From: Balaenoptera acutorostrata
Taxonomy: Eukaryota > Chordata > Mammalia > Artiodactyla > Balaenopteridae
DNA length: 64,000 nt
Direction of reading: 5' to 3'
Assembly (NCBI RefSeq): GCF_949987535.1
Contig: NW_026646029.1
Location: 620,001 to 684,000 of the forward strand
Part shown: one piece after another, positions 22,876 through 35,198 of the stretch
How the letters are laid out: each line of letters opens with the position of its first letter
Position numbering within the stretch: position 1 is the stretch's first letter
Notes under the pieces: model-generated
What the model was told of the DNA's origin: nothing
Databases searched by the model: none
What the model saw: the letters and a program-made list of their open reading frames with translations, nothing else
Made by a program: the position numbers and the translations under genes

Positions 22876-24635
22876 TCTATAAGTGATATCTTATGATAAG
22901 TGTCTTTTTCTGTGTGACTTATTTCACTTAGAATCGTCGTACCTAAATCCACTCATCGTGCTGCTACTAGCCTTATGACGTGGATTTCATGGCTGAGTGA
23001 TATTCCTTTGTACATGAGGACCACAACTTCGTTATCCACTTTTCTCTTTCCTAGGATATTTAAGGTGTAATGAAGTGGGGGTTCTTGTCAACAGAGCAGC
23101 CCTAAACTTTGGGGTGCCTGTGTCTTGCTGATTTTTAGTTTTCCCAATTTATACGCCCATGAGTGGAAGTGCCCTATGCTCTCCAAGCTGTGTTTTTTAG
23201 ATGTTTCAGGACACACCGTACACTTCTCCAGAGTGGCTGTTGGCAATTTACATCCCGCCCATCAGCGTAGCAAGGCTCCCCTTTCTCCATGGCCGGTCCT
23301 GCATTTCTGGTTTGGACACTTTTTTCCGCATGGCCCTTTTGCCCGCTGGGAAGCGAGACTTCTTTGGAGCGCTGATTTGCCTTTCCAGGTTGCTTGGTTG
23401 GCCAAAAAGGGCGTATGCGTTTTTTCCTGAATATATTCAGGAAAAACCGCATACGCCCTTTTTGGCCAAGGGCATCATTGTCCACGTTTTGCCGCTTTTC
23501 ATGTGCTTTCAAGGCGATTCGAATCTACCTCCTGAAATCTGTTTCCTGCAATTCTGCCTTGCTTTCAAAGCCTCTTCGTTGCCTTCCCTCAATATATTTG
23601 TGGACGAGAGTTATCATTTATAACTCTGCAGGTTTGTGAATTGCAGTGCCCCTGAGCTCCATTTTTCCAGTCGCTTTTTTGGGTGCTGGCCGCAAAAGTG
23701 CAGGATTGCTTCAGGCCCTCTTCTGGTTCTGGGGGGCAGGCTGAGCTTGTGGTTAATTCTTCTTCCTGATGGGAAAATAGAGTGACCTGTGCCTGTCCCA
23801 ACCCCTAGAGCTAGTCTCTCATTGGTTCCCCCTCTTCCCGTTCATCCTCAGGACAAATTGCAAGCTGTACGGAACAGGAGGTTAAAGGTGCTGATTCTCC
23901 AAGGAGGGAGATGGCTAGTAAAGCGGCTGGAATGGCGAACCCGAGCACAAGGAGATGAGAAATGAGGTGCGTTTTAGAAACCTTTCCCGATCACACGGTG
24001 TACCATCTTCTGGGTTTCTCATGCATGTTTTCGACGTAGGAAGATGCCCTTGAACCTGGAGATTTGGGACCCATGGGATGGGTACCATGCAGTATTACTT
24101 TAAAGGGTCTGCGTTGGCTCACGCAACCTCACCAAACCTCTCAGCCCCAAGAGTGTCCACCCTTATGTCTCAATCAGCTGTGGGTCTAGATATGGTCAAT
24201 CCAGGTTGCATCACAGCCCCTGAACGAATTTTGTAAGAATATCTCTCTTTTTCACTGTCTTTGTTTCACGGGTTTTGAAAAGTAATTTCTTTTTATAATG
24301 GGGTTTAGCTGCTTTTCACGGCTGTGTTTATGCCACTTTACACCCCCTTGACTCACTTACAGAGAGATATCAATACATAGGTTTGATGATTCTTACTAGT
24401 CAGATATATTCTTGTGCGGTGAATAGGGGGTGTTGAGGCCAGTTCACTGAGCAAGGAGTAGGTCTTGTCTACTACATATTGGGTTTATGGAACGGTATCT
24501 GAGCTAATTTGAAACCCTTGTTTTATGCATCACCCCACCTCCCCTTTCCCGTTCAGCAGCCATAGTGTGTTTTCTGAACGTGTGAGTCTGTTCTGTTTTG
24601 TAATTCAGTTCAAGTGTAGCGTTTTTTACATTCCC
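22876..24635 (+). repeat. Satellite monomer 14, 1760 bp
   Basis: Palindrome at 23398-23469 with the A-to-C change. 'ttcctttgtac', 'gcaagctgtac', 'ggtttgatgatt' and 'gtgtgagtctg' are shared with partner monomer 26. Private: 'gggtgctgg'. Confidence 0.97.
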
Positions 24636-26396
24636 TCTATAAGTGATATCTTATGATAAGTGTCTTTTTCTGTGTGACTTATTTCACTTAGAATCGTCGT
24701 ACCTAAATCCACTCATCGTGCTGCTACTAGCCTTATGACGTGGATTTCATGGCTGAGTGATATTCCATTGTACATGAGGAGCACAACTTCTTTATCCACT
24801 TTTCTCTTTCCTAGGATATTTAAGGTTTAATGAAGTGGGGGGTTCTTGTCAACAGAGCAGCCCTAAACTTTGGGGTGCCTGTGTCTTGCTGATTTTTAGT
24901 TTTCCCAATTTATACGCCCATGAGTGGAAGTGCCCTATGCTCTCCAAGCTGTGTTTTTTAGATGTTTCAGGACACACCGTACACTTCTCCAGAGTGGCTG
25001 TTGGCAATTTACATCCCGCCCATCAGCGTAGCAAGGCTCCCCTTTCTCCATGGCCGGTCCTGCATTTCTGGTTTGGACACTTTTTTCCGCATGGCCCTTC
25101 TGCCCGCTGGGAAGCGAGACTTCTTTGGAGCGCTGATTTGCCTTTCCAGGTTGCTTGGTTGGCCAAAAAGGGCGTATGCGTTTTTTCCTGAATATATTCA
25201 GGAAAAAACGCATACGCCCTTTTTGGCCAAGGGCATCATTGTCCACGTTTTGCCGCTTTTCATGTGCTTTCAAGGCGATTTGAATCTACCTCCTGAAATC
25301 TGTTTCCTGCAATTCTGCCTTGCTTTCAAAGCCTCTTCCTTGCCTTCCCTCAATATATTTGTGGACGAGAGTTATCATTTATAACTCTGCAGGTTTGTGA
25401 ATTGCAGTGCCCCTGAGCTCCATTTTTCCAGTCGCTTTTTTGGGAGCTGGCCGCAAAAGTGCAGGATTGCTTCAGGCCCTCTTCTGGTTCTGGGGGGCAG
25501 GCTGAGCTTATGGTTAATTCTTCTTCCTGATGGGAAAATAGAGTGACCTGTGCCTGTCCCAACCCCTAGAGCTAGTCTCTCATTGGTTCCCCCTCTTCCC
25601 GTTCATCCTCAGGACAAATTGCAACCTGTACGGAACAGGAGGTTAAAGGTGCTGATTCTCCAAGGAGGGAGATGGCTAGTAAAGCGGCTGGAATGGCGAA
25701 CCCGAGCACAAGGAGATGAGAAATGAGGTGCGTTTTAGAAACCTTTCCCGATCACACGGTGTACCATCTTCTGGGTTTCTCATGCATGTTTTCGACGTAG
25801 GAAGATGCCCTTGAACCTGGAGATTTGGGACCCATGGGATGGGTACCATGCAGTATTACTTTAAAGGGTCTGCGTTGGCTCACGCAACCTCACCAAACCT
25901 CTCAGCCCCAAGAGTGTCCACCCTTATGTCTCAATCAGCTGTGGGTCTAGATATGGTCAATCCAGGTTGCATCACAGCCCCTGAACGAATTTTGTAAGAA
26001 TATCTCTCTTTTTCACTGTCTTTGTTTCACGGGTTTTGAAAAGTAATTTCTTTTTATAATGGGGTTTAGCTGCTTTTCACGGCTGTGTTTATGCCGCTTT
26101 ACACCCCCTTGACTCATTTACAGAGAGATATCAATACATAGGTTTGAAGATTCTTACTAGTCAGATATATTCTTCTGCGGTGAATAGGGTGTGTTGAGTC
26201 CAGTTCACTGAGCAAGGAGTAGGTCTTGTCTACTACATATTGGGTTTATGAAACGGTATCTGAGCTAATTTGAAACCCTTGTTTTATGCATCACCCCACC
26301 TCACCTTTCCCGTTCAGCAACCATAGTTTGTTTTCTAAACGTGTGACTCTGTTCTGTTTTGTAATTCAGTTCAAGTGTAGCGTTTTTTACATTCCC
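24636..26396 (+). repeat. Satellite monomer 15, 1761 bp
   Basis: Perfect palindrome at 25159-25230. Extra G and 'gaggagcac' as in monomer 11, plus 'gcttatggtt' and 'gactcatttac'. Its partners are monomers 27 (5' part) and 28 (3' part). Private: 'cccttctgcccg'. Confidence 0.97.
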
Positions 26397-28156
26397 TCTA
26401 TAAGTGATATCTTATGATAAGTGTCTTTTTCTGTGTGACTTATTTCACTTAGAATCGTCGTACCTAAATCCACTCATCGTGCTGCTACTAGCCTTACGAC
26501 GTGGATTTCATGGCTGAGTGATATTCCATTGTACATGAGGACCACAACTTCGTTATCCACTTTTCTCTTTCCTAGGATATTTAAGGTGTAATGAAGTGGG
26601 GGTTCTTGTCAACAGAGCAGCCCTAAACTTTGGGGTGCCTGTGTCTTGCTGATTTTTAGTTTTCCCAATTTATACGCCCATGAGTGGAAGTGCCCTATGC
26701 TCTCCAAGCTGTGTTTTTTAGATGTTTCAGGACACACCGTACACTTCTTCAGAGTGGCTGTTGGCAATTTACATCCCGCCCATCAGCGTAGCAAGGCTCC
26801 CCTTTCTCCATGGCCGGTCCTGCATTTCTGGTTTGGACACTTTTTTCCGCATGGCCCTTTTGCCCGCTGGGAAGCGAGACTTCTTTGGAGCGCTGATTTG
26901 CCTTTCCAGGTTGCTTGGTTGGCCAAAAAGGGCGTATGCGTTTTTTCCTGAATATATTCAGGAAAAAACGCATACGCCCTTTTTGGCCAAGGGCATCATT
27001 GTCCACGTTTTGCCGCTTTTCATGTGCTTTCAAGGCGATTCGAATCTACCTCCTGAAATCTGTTTCCTGCAATTCTGCCTTTCTTTCAAAGCCTCTTCCT
27101 TGCCTTCCCTCAATATATTTGTGGACGAGAGTTATCATTTATAACTCTGCAGGTTTGTGAATTGCAGTGCCCCTGAGCTCCATTTTTCCAGTCGCTTTTT
27201 TGGGAGCTGGCCGCAAAAGTGCAGGATTGCTTCAGGCCCTCTTCTGGTTCTGGGGGGCAGGCTGAGCTTGTGGTTAATTCTTTTTCCTGATGGGAAAATA
27301 GAGTGACCTGTGCCTGTCCCAACCCCTAGAGCTAGTCTCTCATTGGTTCCCCCTCTTCCCGTTCATCCTCAGGACAAATTGCAACCTGTACGGAACAGGA
27401 GTTTAAAGGTGCTGATTCTCCAAGGAGGGAGATGGCTAGTAAAGCGGCTGGAATGGCGAACCCGAGCACAAGGAGATGAGAAATGAGGTGCGTTTTAGAA
27501 ACCTTTCCCGATCACACGGTGTACCATCTTCTGGGTTTCTCATGCATGTTTTCGACGTAGGAAGATGCCCTTGAACCTGGAGATTTGGGACCCATGGGAT
27601 GGGTACCATGCAGTATTACTTTAAAGGGTCTGCGTTGGCTCACGCAACCTCACCAAACCTCTCAGCCGCAAGAGTGTCCACCCTTATGTCTCAATCAGCT
27701 GTGGGTCTAGATATGGTCAATCCAGGTTGCATCACAGCCCCTGAACGAATTTTGTAAGAATATCTCTCTTTTTCACTGTCTTTGTTTCACGGGTTTTGAA
27801 AAGTAATTTCTTTTTATAATGGGGTTTAGCTGCTTTTCACGGCTGTGTTTATGCCGCTTTACACCCCCTTGACTCACTTACAGAGAGATATCAATACATA
27901 GGTTTGAAGATTCTTACTAGTCAGATATATTCTTCTGCGGTGAATAGGGTGTGTTGAGTCCAGTTCACTGAGCAAGGAGTAGGTCTTGTCTACTACATAT
28001 TGGGTTTATGAAACGGTATCTGAGCTAATTTGAAACCCTTGTTTTATGCATCACCCCACCTCACCTTTCCCGTTCAGCAACCATAGTGTGTTATCTAAAC
28101 GTGTGAGTCTGTTCTGTTTTGTAATTCAGTTCAAGTGTAGCGTTTTTTACATTCCC
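26397..28156 (+). repeat. Satellite monomer 16, 1760 bp
   Basis: Perfect palindrome at 26919-26990. 'cttcttcagag', 'gcctttctttc', 'caggagtttaa' and 'cagccgcaag' are shared with partner monomer 29. The C-to-T change breaks the usual ORF2 remnant frame. Confidence 0.97.
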
Positions 28157-29916
28157 TCTATAAGTGATATCTTATGATAAGTGTCTTTTTCTGTGTGACT
28201 TATTTCACTTAGAATCGTCGTACCTAAATCCACTCATCGTGCTGCTACTAGCCTTATGACGTGGATTTCATGGCTGAGTGATATTCCATTGTACATGAGG
28301 ACCACAACTTCGTTATCCACTTTTCTCTTTCCTAGGATATTTAAGGTGTAATGAAGTGGGGGTTCTTGTCAACAGAGCAGCCCTAAACTTTGGGGTGCCT
28401 GTGTCTTGCTGATTTTTAGTTTTCCCAATTTATACGCCCATGAGTGGAAGTGCCCTATGCTCTCCAAGCTGTGTTTTTTAGATGTTTCAGGACACACCGT
28501 ACACTTCTCCAGAGTGGCTGTTGGCAATTTACATCCCGCCCATCAGCGTAGCAAGGCTCCCCTTTCTCCATGGCCGGTCCTGCAATTCTGGTTTGGACAC
28601 TTTTTTCCGCATGGCCCTTTTGCCCGCTGGGAAGCGAGACTTCTTTGGAGCGCTGATTTGCCTTTCCAGGTTGCTTGGTTGGCCAAAAAGGGCGTATGCG
28701 TTTTTTCCTGAATATATTCAGGAAGAAACGCATACGCCCTTTTTGGCCAAGGGCATCATTGTCCACGTTTTGCCGCTTTTCATGTGCTTTCAAGGCGATT
28801 CGAATCTACCTCCTGAAATCTGTTTCCTGCAATTCTGCCTTGCTTTCAAATCCTCTTCGTTGCCTTCCCTCAACATATTTGTGGACGAGAGTTATCATTT
28901 ATAACTCTGCAGGTTTGTGAATTGCAGTGCCCCTGAGCTCCATTTTTCCAGTCGCTTTTTTGGGAGCTGGCCGCAAAAGTGCAGGATTGCTTCAGGCCCT
29001 CTTCTGGTTCTGGGGGGCAGGCTGAGCTTGTGGTTAATTCTTCTTCCTGATGGGAAAATAGAGTGACCTGTGCCTGTCCCAACCCTTAGAGCTAGTCTCT
29101 CATTGGTTCCCCCTCTTCCCGTTCATCCTCAGGACAAATTGCAACCTGTACGGAACAGGAGGTTAAAGGTGCTGATTCTCCAAGGAGGGAGATGGCTAGT
29201 AAAGCGGCTGGAATGGCGAACCCGAGCACAAGGAGATGAGAAATGAGGTGCGTTTTAGAAACCTTTCCCGATCACACGGTGTACCATCTTCTGGGTTTCT
29301 CATGCATGTTTTCGACGTAGGAAGATGCCCTTGAACCTGGAGATTTGGGACCCATGGGATGGGTACGATGCAGTATTACTTTAAAGGGTCTGCTTTGGCT
29401 CACGCAACCTCACCAAACCTCTCAGCCCCAAGAGTGTCCACCCTTATGTCTCAATCAGCTGTGGGTCTAGATATGGTCAATCCAGGTTGCATCACAGCCC
29501 CTGAACGAATTTTGTAAGAATATCTCTCTTTTTCACTGTCTTTGTTTCACGGGTTTTGAAAAGTAATTTCTTTTTATAATGGGGTTTAGCTGCTTTTCAC
29601 GGCTGTGTTTATGCCACTTTACACCCCCTTGACTCACTTACAGAGAGATATCAATACATAGGTTTGAAGATTCTTACTAGTCAGATATATTCTTGTGCGG
29701 TGAATAGGGGGTGTTGAGGCCAGTTCACTGAGCAAGGAGTAGGTCTTGTCTACTACATATTGGGTTTATGGAACGGTATCTGAGCTAATTTGAAACCCTT
29801 GTTTTATGCATCACCCCACCTCACCTTTCCCGTTCAGCAGCCATAGTGTGTTTTCTGAACGTGTGACTCTGTTCTGTTTGGTAATTCAGTTCAAGTGTAG
29901 TGGTTTTTACATTCCC
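28157..29916 (+). repeat. Satellite monomer 17, 1760 bp
   Basis: Palindrome at 28679-28750 with one right-arm mismatch ('ggaagaaac'). The 5' half ('tgcaattctgg', 'caaatcctcttc') matches monomer 30. The 3' half ('gggtacgatgc', 'ctgctttgg', 'gtagtgg') matches monomer 19. It therefore marks the seam between two duplications. Confidence 0.97.
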
Positions 29917-31676
29917 TCTATAAGTGATATCTTATGATAAGTGTCTTTTTCTGTGTGACTTATTTCACTTACAATCGTCGTACCTAAATCCACTCATCGT
30001 GCTGCTACTAGCCTTACGACGTGGATTTCATGGCTGAGTGATATTCCATTGTACATGAGGACCACAACTTCGTTATCCACTTTTCTCTTTCCTAGGATAT
30101 TTAAGGTGTAATGAAGTGGGGGTTCTTGTCAACAGAGCAGCCCTAAACTTTGGGGTGCCTGTGTCTTGCTGATTTTTAGTTTTCCCAATTTATACGCCCA
30201 TGAGTGGAAGTGCCCTATGCTCTCCAAGCTGTGTTTTTTAGATGTTTCAGGACACACCGTACACTTCTCCAGAGTGGCTGTTGGCAATTTACATCCCGCC
30301 CATCAGCGTAGCAAGGCTCCCCTTTCTCCATGGCCGGTCCTGCATTTGTGGTTTGGACACTTTTTTCCGCATGGCCCTTTTGCCCGCTGGGAAGCGAGAC
30401 TTCTTTGGAGCGCTGATTTGCCTTTCCAGGTTGCTTGGTTGGCCAAAAAGGGCGTATGCGTTTTTTCCTGAATATATTCAGGAAAAACCGCATACGCCCT
30501 TTTTGGCCAAGGGCATCATTGTCCACGTTTTGCCGCTTTTCATGTGCTTTCAAGGCGATTCGAATCTACCTCCTGAAATCTGTTTCCTGCAATTCTGCCT
30601 TGCTTTCAAAGCCTCTTCGTTGCCTTCCCTCAATATATTTGTGGACGAGAGTTATCATTTATAACTCTGCAGGTTTGTGAATTGCAGTGCCCCTGAGCTC
30701 CATTTTTCCAGTCGCTTTTTTGGGAGCTGGCCGCAAAAGTGCAGGATTGCTTCAGGCCCTCTTCTGGTTCTGGGGGGCAGGCTGAGCTTGTGGTTAATTC
30801 TTCTTCCTGATGGGAAAATAGAGTGACCTGTGCCTGTCCCAACCCCTAGAGCTAGTCTCTCATTGGTTCCCCCTCTTCCCGTTCATCCTCAGGACAAATT
30901 GCAACCTGTACGGAACAGGAGGTTAAAGGTGCTGATTCTCCAAGGAGGGAGATGGCTAGTAAAGCGGCTGGAATGGCGAACCCGAGCACAAGGAGATGAG
31001 AAATGAGGTGCGTTTTAGAAACCTTTCCCGATCACACGGTGTACCATCTTCTGGGTTTCTCATGCATGTTTTCGACGTAGGAAGATGCCCTTGAACCTGG
31101 AGATTTGGGACCCATGGGATGGGTACCATGCAGTATTACTTTAAAGGGTCTGCGTTGGCTCACGCAACCTCACCAAACCTCTCAGCCCCAAGAGTGTCCA
31201 CCCTTATGTCTCAATCAGCTGTGGGTCTAGATATGGTCAATCCAGGTTGCATCACAGCCCCTGAACGAATTTTGTAAGAATATCTCTCTTTTTCACTGTC
31301 TTTGTTTCACGGGTTTTGAAAAGTCATTTCTTTTTATAAAGGGGTTTAGCTGCTTTTCACGGCTGTGTTTATGCCGCTTTACACCCCCTTGACTCACTTA
31401 CAGAGAGATATCAATACATAGGTTTGAAGATTCTTACTAGTCAGATATATTCTTCTGCGGTGAATAAGGGGTGTTGAGTCCAGTTCACTGAGCAAGGAGT
31501 AGGTCTTGTCTACTACATATTGGGTTTATGGAACGGTATCTGAGCTAATTTGAAACCCTTGTTTTATGCATCACCCCACCTCACCTTTCCCGTTCAGCAA
31601 CCATAGTGTGTTTTCTAAACGTGTGACTCTGTTCTGTTTTGTAATTCAGTTCAAGTGTAGCGTTTTTTACATTCCC
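29917..31676 (+). repeat. Satellite monomer 18, 1760 bp
   Basis: Palindrome at 30439-30510 with the A-to-C change. 'cttacaatcg', 'tgcatttgtgg', 'aaagtcatttc' and 'tataaagggg' are shared with monomer 20. I saw no difference between the two on spot comparison. Confidence 0.97.
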
Positions 31677-33438
31677 TCTATAAGTGATATCTTATGATAA
31701 GTGTCTTTTTCTGTGTGACTTATTTCACTTAGAATCGTCGTACCTAAATCCACTCATCGTGCTGCTACTAGCCTTATGACGTGGATTTCATGGCTGAGTG
31801 ATATTCCATTGTACATGAGGACCACAACTTCGTTATCCACTTTTCTCTTTCCTAGGATATTTAAGGTGTAATGAAGTGGGGGTTCTTGTCAACAGAGCAG
31901 CCCTAAATTTTGGGGTGCCTGTGTCTTGCTGATTTTTAGTTTTCCCAATTTATACGCCCATGAGTGGAAGTGCCCTATGCTCTCCAAGCTGTGTTTTTTT
32001 CATATGTTTCAGGACACACCGTACACTTCTCCAGAGTGGCTGTTGGCAATTTACATCCCGCCCATCAGCGTAGCAAGGCTCCCCTTTCTCCATGGCTGGT
32101 CCTGCATTTCTGGTTTGGACACTTTTTTCCGCATGGCCCTTTTGCCCGCTGGGAAGCGAGACTTCTTTGGAGCGCTGATTTGCCTTTCCAGGTTGCTTGG
32201 TTGGCCAAAAAGGGCGTATGCGTTTTTTCCTGAATATATTCAGGAAAAAACGCATACGCCCTTTTTGGCCAAGGGCATCATTGTCCACGTTTTGCCGCTT
32301 TTCATGTGCTTTCAAGGCGATTCGAATCTACCTCCTGAAATCTGTTTCCTGCAATTCTGCCTTGCTTTCAAAGCCTCTTCGTTGCCTTCCCTCAATATAT
32401 TTGTGGACGAGAGTTATCATTTATAACTCTGCAGGTTTGTGAATTGCAGTGCCCCTGAGCTCCATTTTTCCAGTCGCTTTTTTGGGAGCTGGCCGCAAAA
32501 GTGCAGGATTGCTTCAGGCCCTCTTCTGGTTCTGGGGGGCAGGCTGAGCTTGTGGTTAATTCTTCTTCCTGATGGGAAAATAGAGTGACCTGTGCCTGTC
32601 CCAACCCCTAGAGCTAGTCTCTCATTGGTTCCCCCTCTTCCCGTTCATCCTCAGGACAAATTGCAACCTGTACGGAACAGGAGGTTAAAGGTGCTGATTC
32701 TCCAAGGAGGGAGATGGCTAGTAAAGCGGCTGGAATGGCGAACCCGAGCACAAGGAGATGAGAAATGAGGTGCGTTTTAGAAACCTTTCCCGATCACACG
32801 GTGTACCATCTTCTGGGTTTCTCATGCATGTTTTCGACGTAGGAAGATGCCCTTGAACCTGGAGATTTGGGACCCATGGGATGGGTACGATGCAGTATTA
32901 CTTTAAAGGGTCTGCTTTGGCTCACGCAACCTCACCAAACCTCTCAGCCCCAAGAGTGTCCACCCTTATGTCTCAATCAGCTGTGGGTCTAGATATGGTC
33001 AATCCAGGTTGCATCACAGCCCCTGAACGAATTTTGTAAGAATATCTCTCTTTTTCACTGTCTTTGTTTCACGGGTTTTGAAAAGTAATTTCTTTTTATA
33101 ATGGGGTTTAGCTGCTTTTCACGGCTGTGTTTATGCCACTTTACACCCCCTTGACTCACTTACAGAGAGATATCAATACATAGGTTTGAAGATTCTTACT
33201 AGTCAGATATATTCTTGTGCGGTGAATAGGGGGTGTTGAGGCCAGTTCACTGAGCAAGGAGTAGGTCTTGTCTACTACATATTGGGTTTATGGAACGGTA
33301 TCTGAGCTAATTTGAAACCCTTGTTTTATGCATCACCCCACCTCACCTTTCCCGTTCAGCAGCCATAGTGTGTTTTCTGAACGTGTGACTCTGTTCTGTT
33401 TGGTAATTCAGTTCAAGTGTAGTGGTTTTTACATTCCC
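31677..33438 (+). repeat. Satellite monomer 19, 1762 bp
   Basis: Perfect palindrome at 32201-32272. The 2 bp gain ('ttttttcatatg') is shared only with monomer 21 and accounts for the length. The 3' half matches that of monomer 17. Confidence 0.97.
31950..32315 (-). pseudogene. L1 ORF2 remnant with frame restored by a 2 bp insertion (monomer 19)
   Basis: Here the plus strand reads 'gtttttttcatatgtttc' where other monomers read 'gttttttagatgtttc', a net gain of 2 bp at about 32000. On the minus strand the frame continues past VLKHMKK into QLGEHRALPLMGV, which aligns with the L1 ORF2 stretch ending in ...PAIPLLGI. Other monomers run out of frame at this point. The total is 121 codons. It remains a fragment interrupted by the palindrome. 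Confidence 0.75.
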
Positions 33439-35198
33439 TCTATAAGTGATATCTTATGATAAGTGTCTTTTTCTGTGTGACTTATTTCACTTACAATCGT
33501 CGTACCTAAATCCACTCATCGTGCTGCTACTAGCCTTACGACGTGGATTTCATGGCTGAGTGATATTCCATTGTACATGAGGACCACAACTTCGTTATCC
33601 ACTTTTCTCTTTCCTAGGATATTTAAGGTGTAATGAAGTGGGGGTTCTTGTCAACAGAGCAGCCCTAAACTTTGGGGTGCCTGTGTCTTGCTGATTTTTA
33701 GTTTTCCCAATTTATACGCCCATGAGTGGAAGTGCCCTATGCTCTCCAAGCTGTGTTTTTTAGATGTTTCAGGACACACCGTACACTTCTCCAGAGTGGC
33801 TGTTGGCAATTTACATCCCGCCCATCAGCGTAGCAAGGCTCCCCTTTCTCCATGGCCGGTCCTGCATTTGTGGTTTGGACACTTTTTTCCGCATGGCCCT
33901 TTTGCCCGCTGGGAAGCGAGACTTCTTTGGAGCGCTGATTTGCCTTTCCAGGTTGCTTGGTTGGCCAAAAAGGGCGTATGCGTTTTTTCCTGAATATATT
34001 CAGGAAAAACCGCATACGCCCTTTTTGGCCAAGGGCATCATTGTCCACGTTTTGCCGCTTTTCATGTGCTTTCAAGGCGATTCGAATCTACCTCCTGAAA
34101 TCTGTTTCCTGCAATTCTGCCTTGCTTTCAAAGCCTCTTCGTTGCCTTCCCTCAATATATTTGTGGACGAGAGTTATCATTTATAACTCTGCAGGTTTGT
34201 GAATTGCAGTGCCCCTGAGCTCCATTTTTCCAGTCGCTTTTTTGGGAGCTGGCCGCAAAAGTGCAGGATTGCTTCAGGCCCTCTTCTGGTTCTGGGGGGC
34301 AGGCTGAGCTTGTGGTTAATTCTTCTTCCTGATGGGAAAATAGAGTGACCTGTGCCTGTCCCAACCCCTAGAGCTAGTCTCTCATTGGTTCCCCCTCTTC
34401 CCGTTCATCCTCAGGACAAATTGCAACCTGTACGGAACAGGAGGTTAAAGGTGCTGATTCTCCAAGGAGGGAGATGGCTAGTAAAGCGGCTGGAATGGCG
34501 AACCCGAGCACAAGGAGATGAGAAATGAGGTGCGTTTTAGAAACCTTTCCCGATCACACGGTGTACCATCTTCTGGGTTTCTCATGCATGTTTTCGACGT
34601 AGGAAGATGCCCTTGAACCTGGAGATTTGGGACCCATGGGATGGGTACCATGCAGTATTACTTTAAAGGGTCTGCGTTGGCTCACGCAACCTCACCAAAC
34701 CTCTCAGCCCCAAGAGTGTCCACCCTTATGTCTCAATCAGCTGTGGGTCTAGATATGGTCAATCCAGGTTGCATCACAGCCCCTGAACGAATTTTGTAAG
34801 AATATCTCTCTTTTTCACTGTCTTTGTTTCACGGGTTTTGAAAAGTCATTTCTTTTTATAAAGGGGTTTAGCTGCTTTTCACGGCTGTGTTTATGCCGCT
34901 TTACACCCCCTTGACTCACTTACAGAGAGATATCAATACATAGGTTTGAAGATTCTTACTAGTCAGATATATTCTTCTGCGGTGAATAAGGGGTGTTGAG
35001 TCCAGTTCACTGAGCAAGGAGTAGGTCTTGTCTACTACATATTGGGTTTATGGAACGGTATCTGAGCTAATTTGAAACCCTTGTTTTATGCATCACCCCA
35101 CCTCACCTTTCCCGTTCAGCAACCATAGTGTGTTTTCTAAACGTGTGACTCTGTTCTGTTTTGTAATTCAGTTCAAGTGTAGCGTTTTTTACATTCCC
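33439..35198 (+). repeat. Satellite monomer 20, 1760 bp
   Basis: Palindrome at 33961-34032 with the A-to-C change. It is the 3,522 bp duplicate of monomer 18. Confidence 0.97.

Larger units (their letters stand above)
15838..29340 (+). repeat. Left copy of a large intra-array duplication (monomers 10 to mid-17)
   Basis: Rare variants in each monomer reappear in order 21,123-21,124 bp to the right, and 22,885 bp to the right for monomers 16-17. The right limit is placed near 29340, because monomer 17 is like monomer 30 only in its 5' half. Confidence 0.88.
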
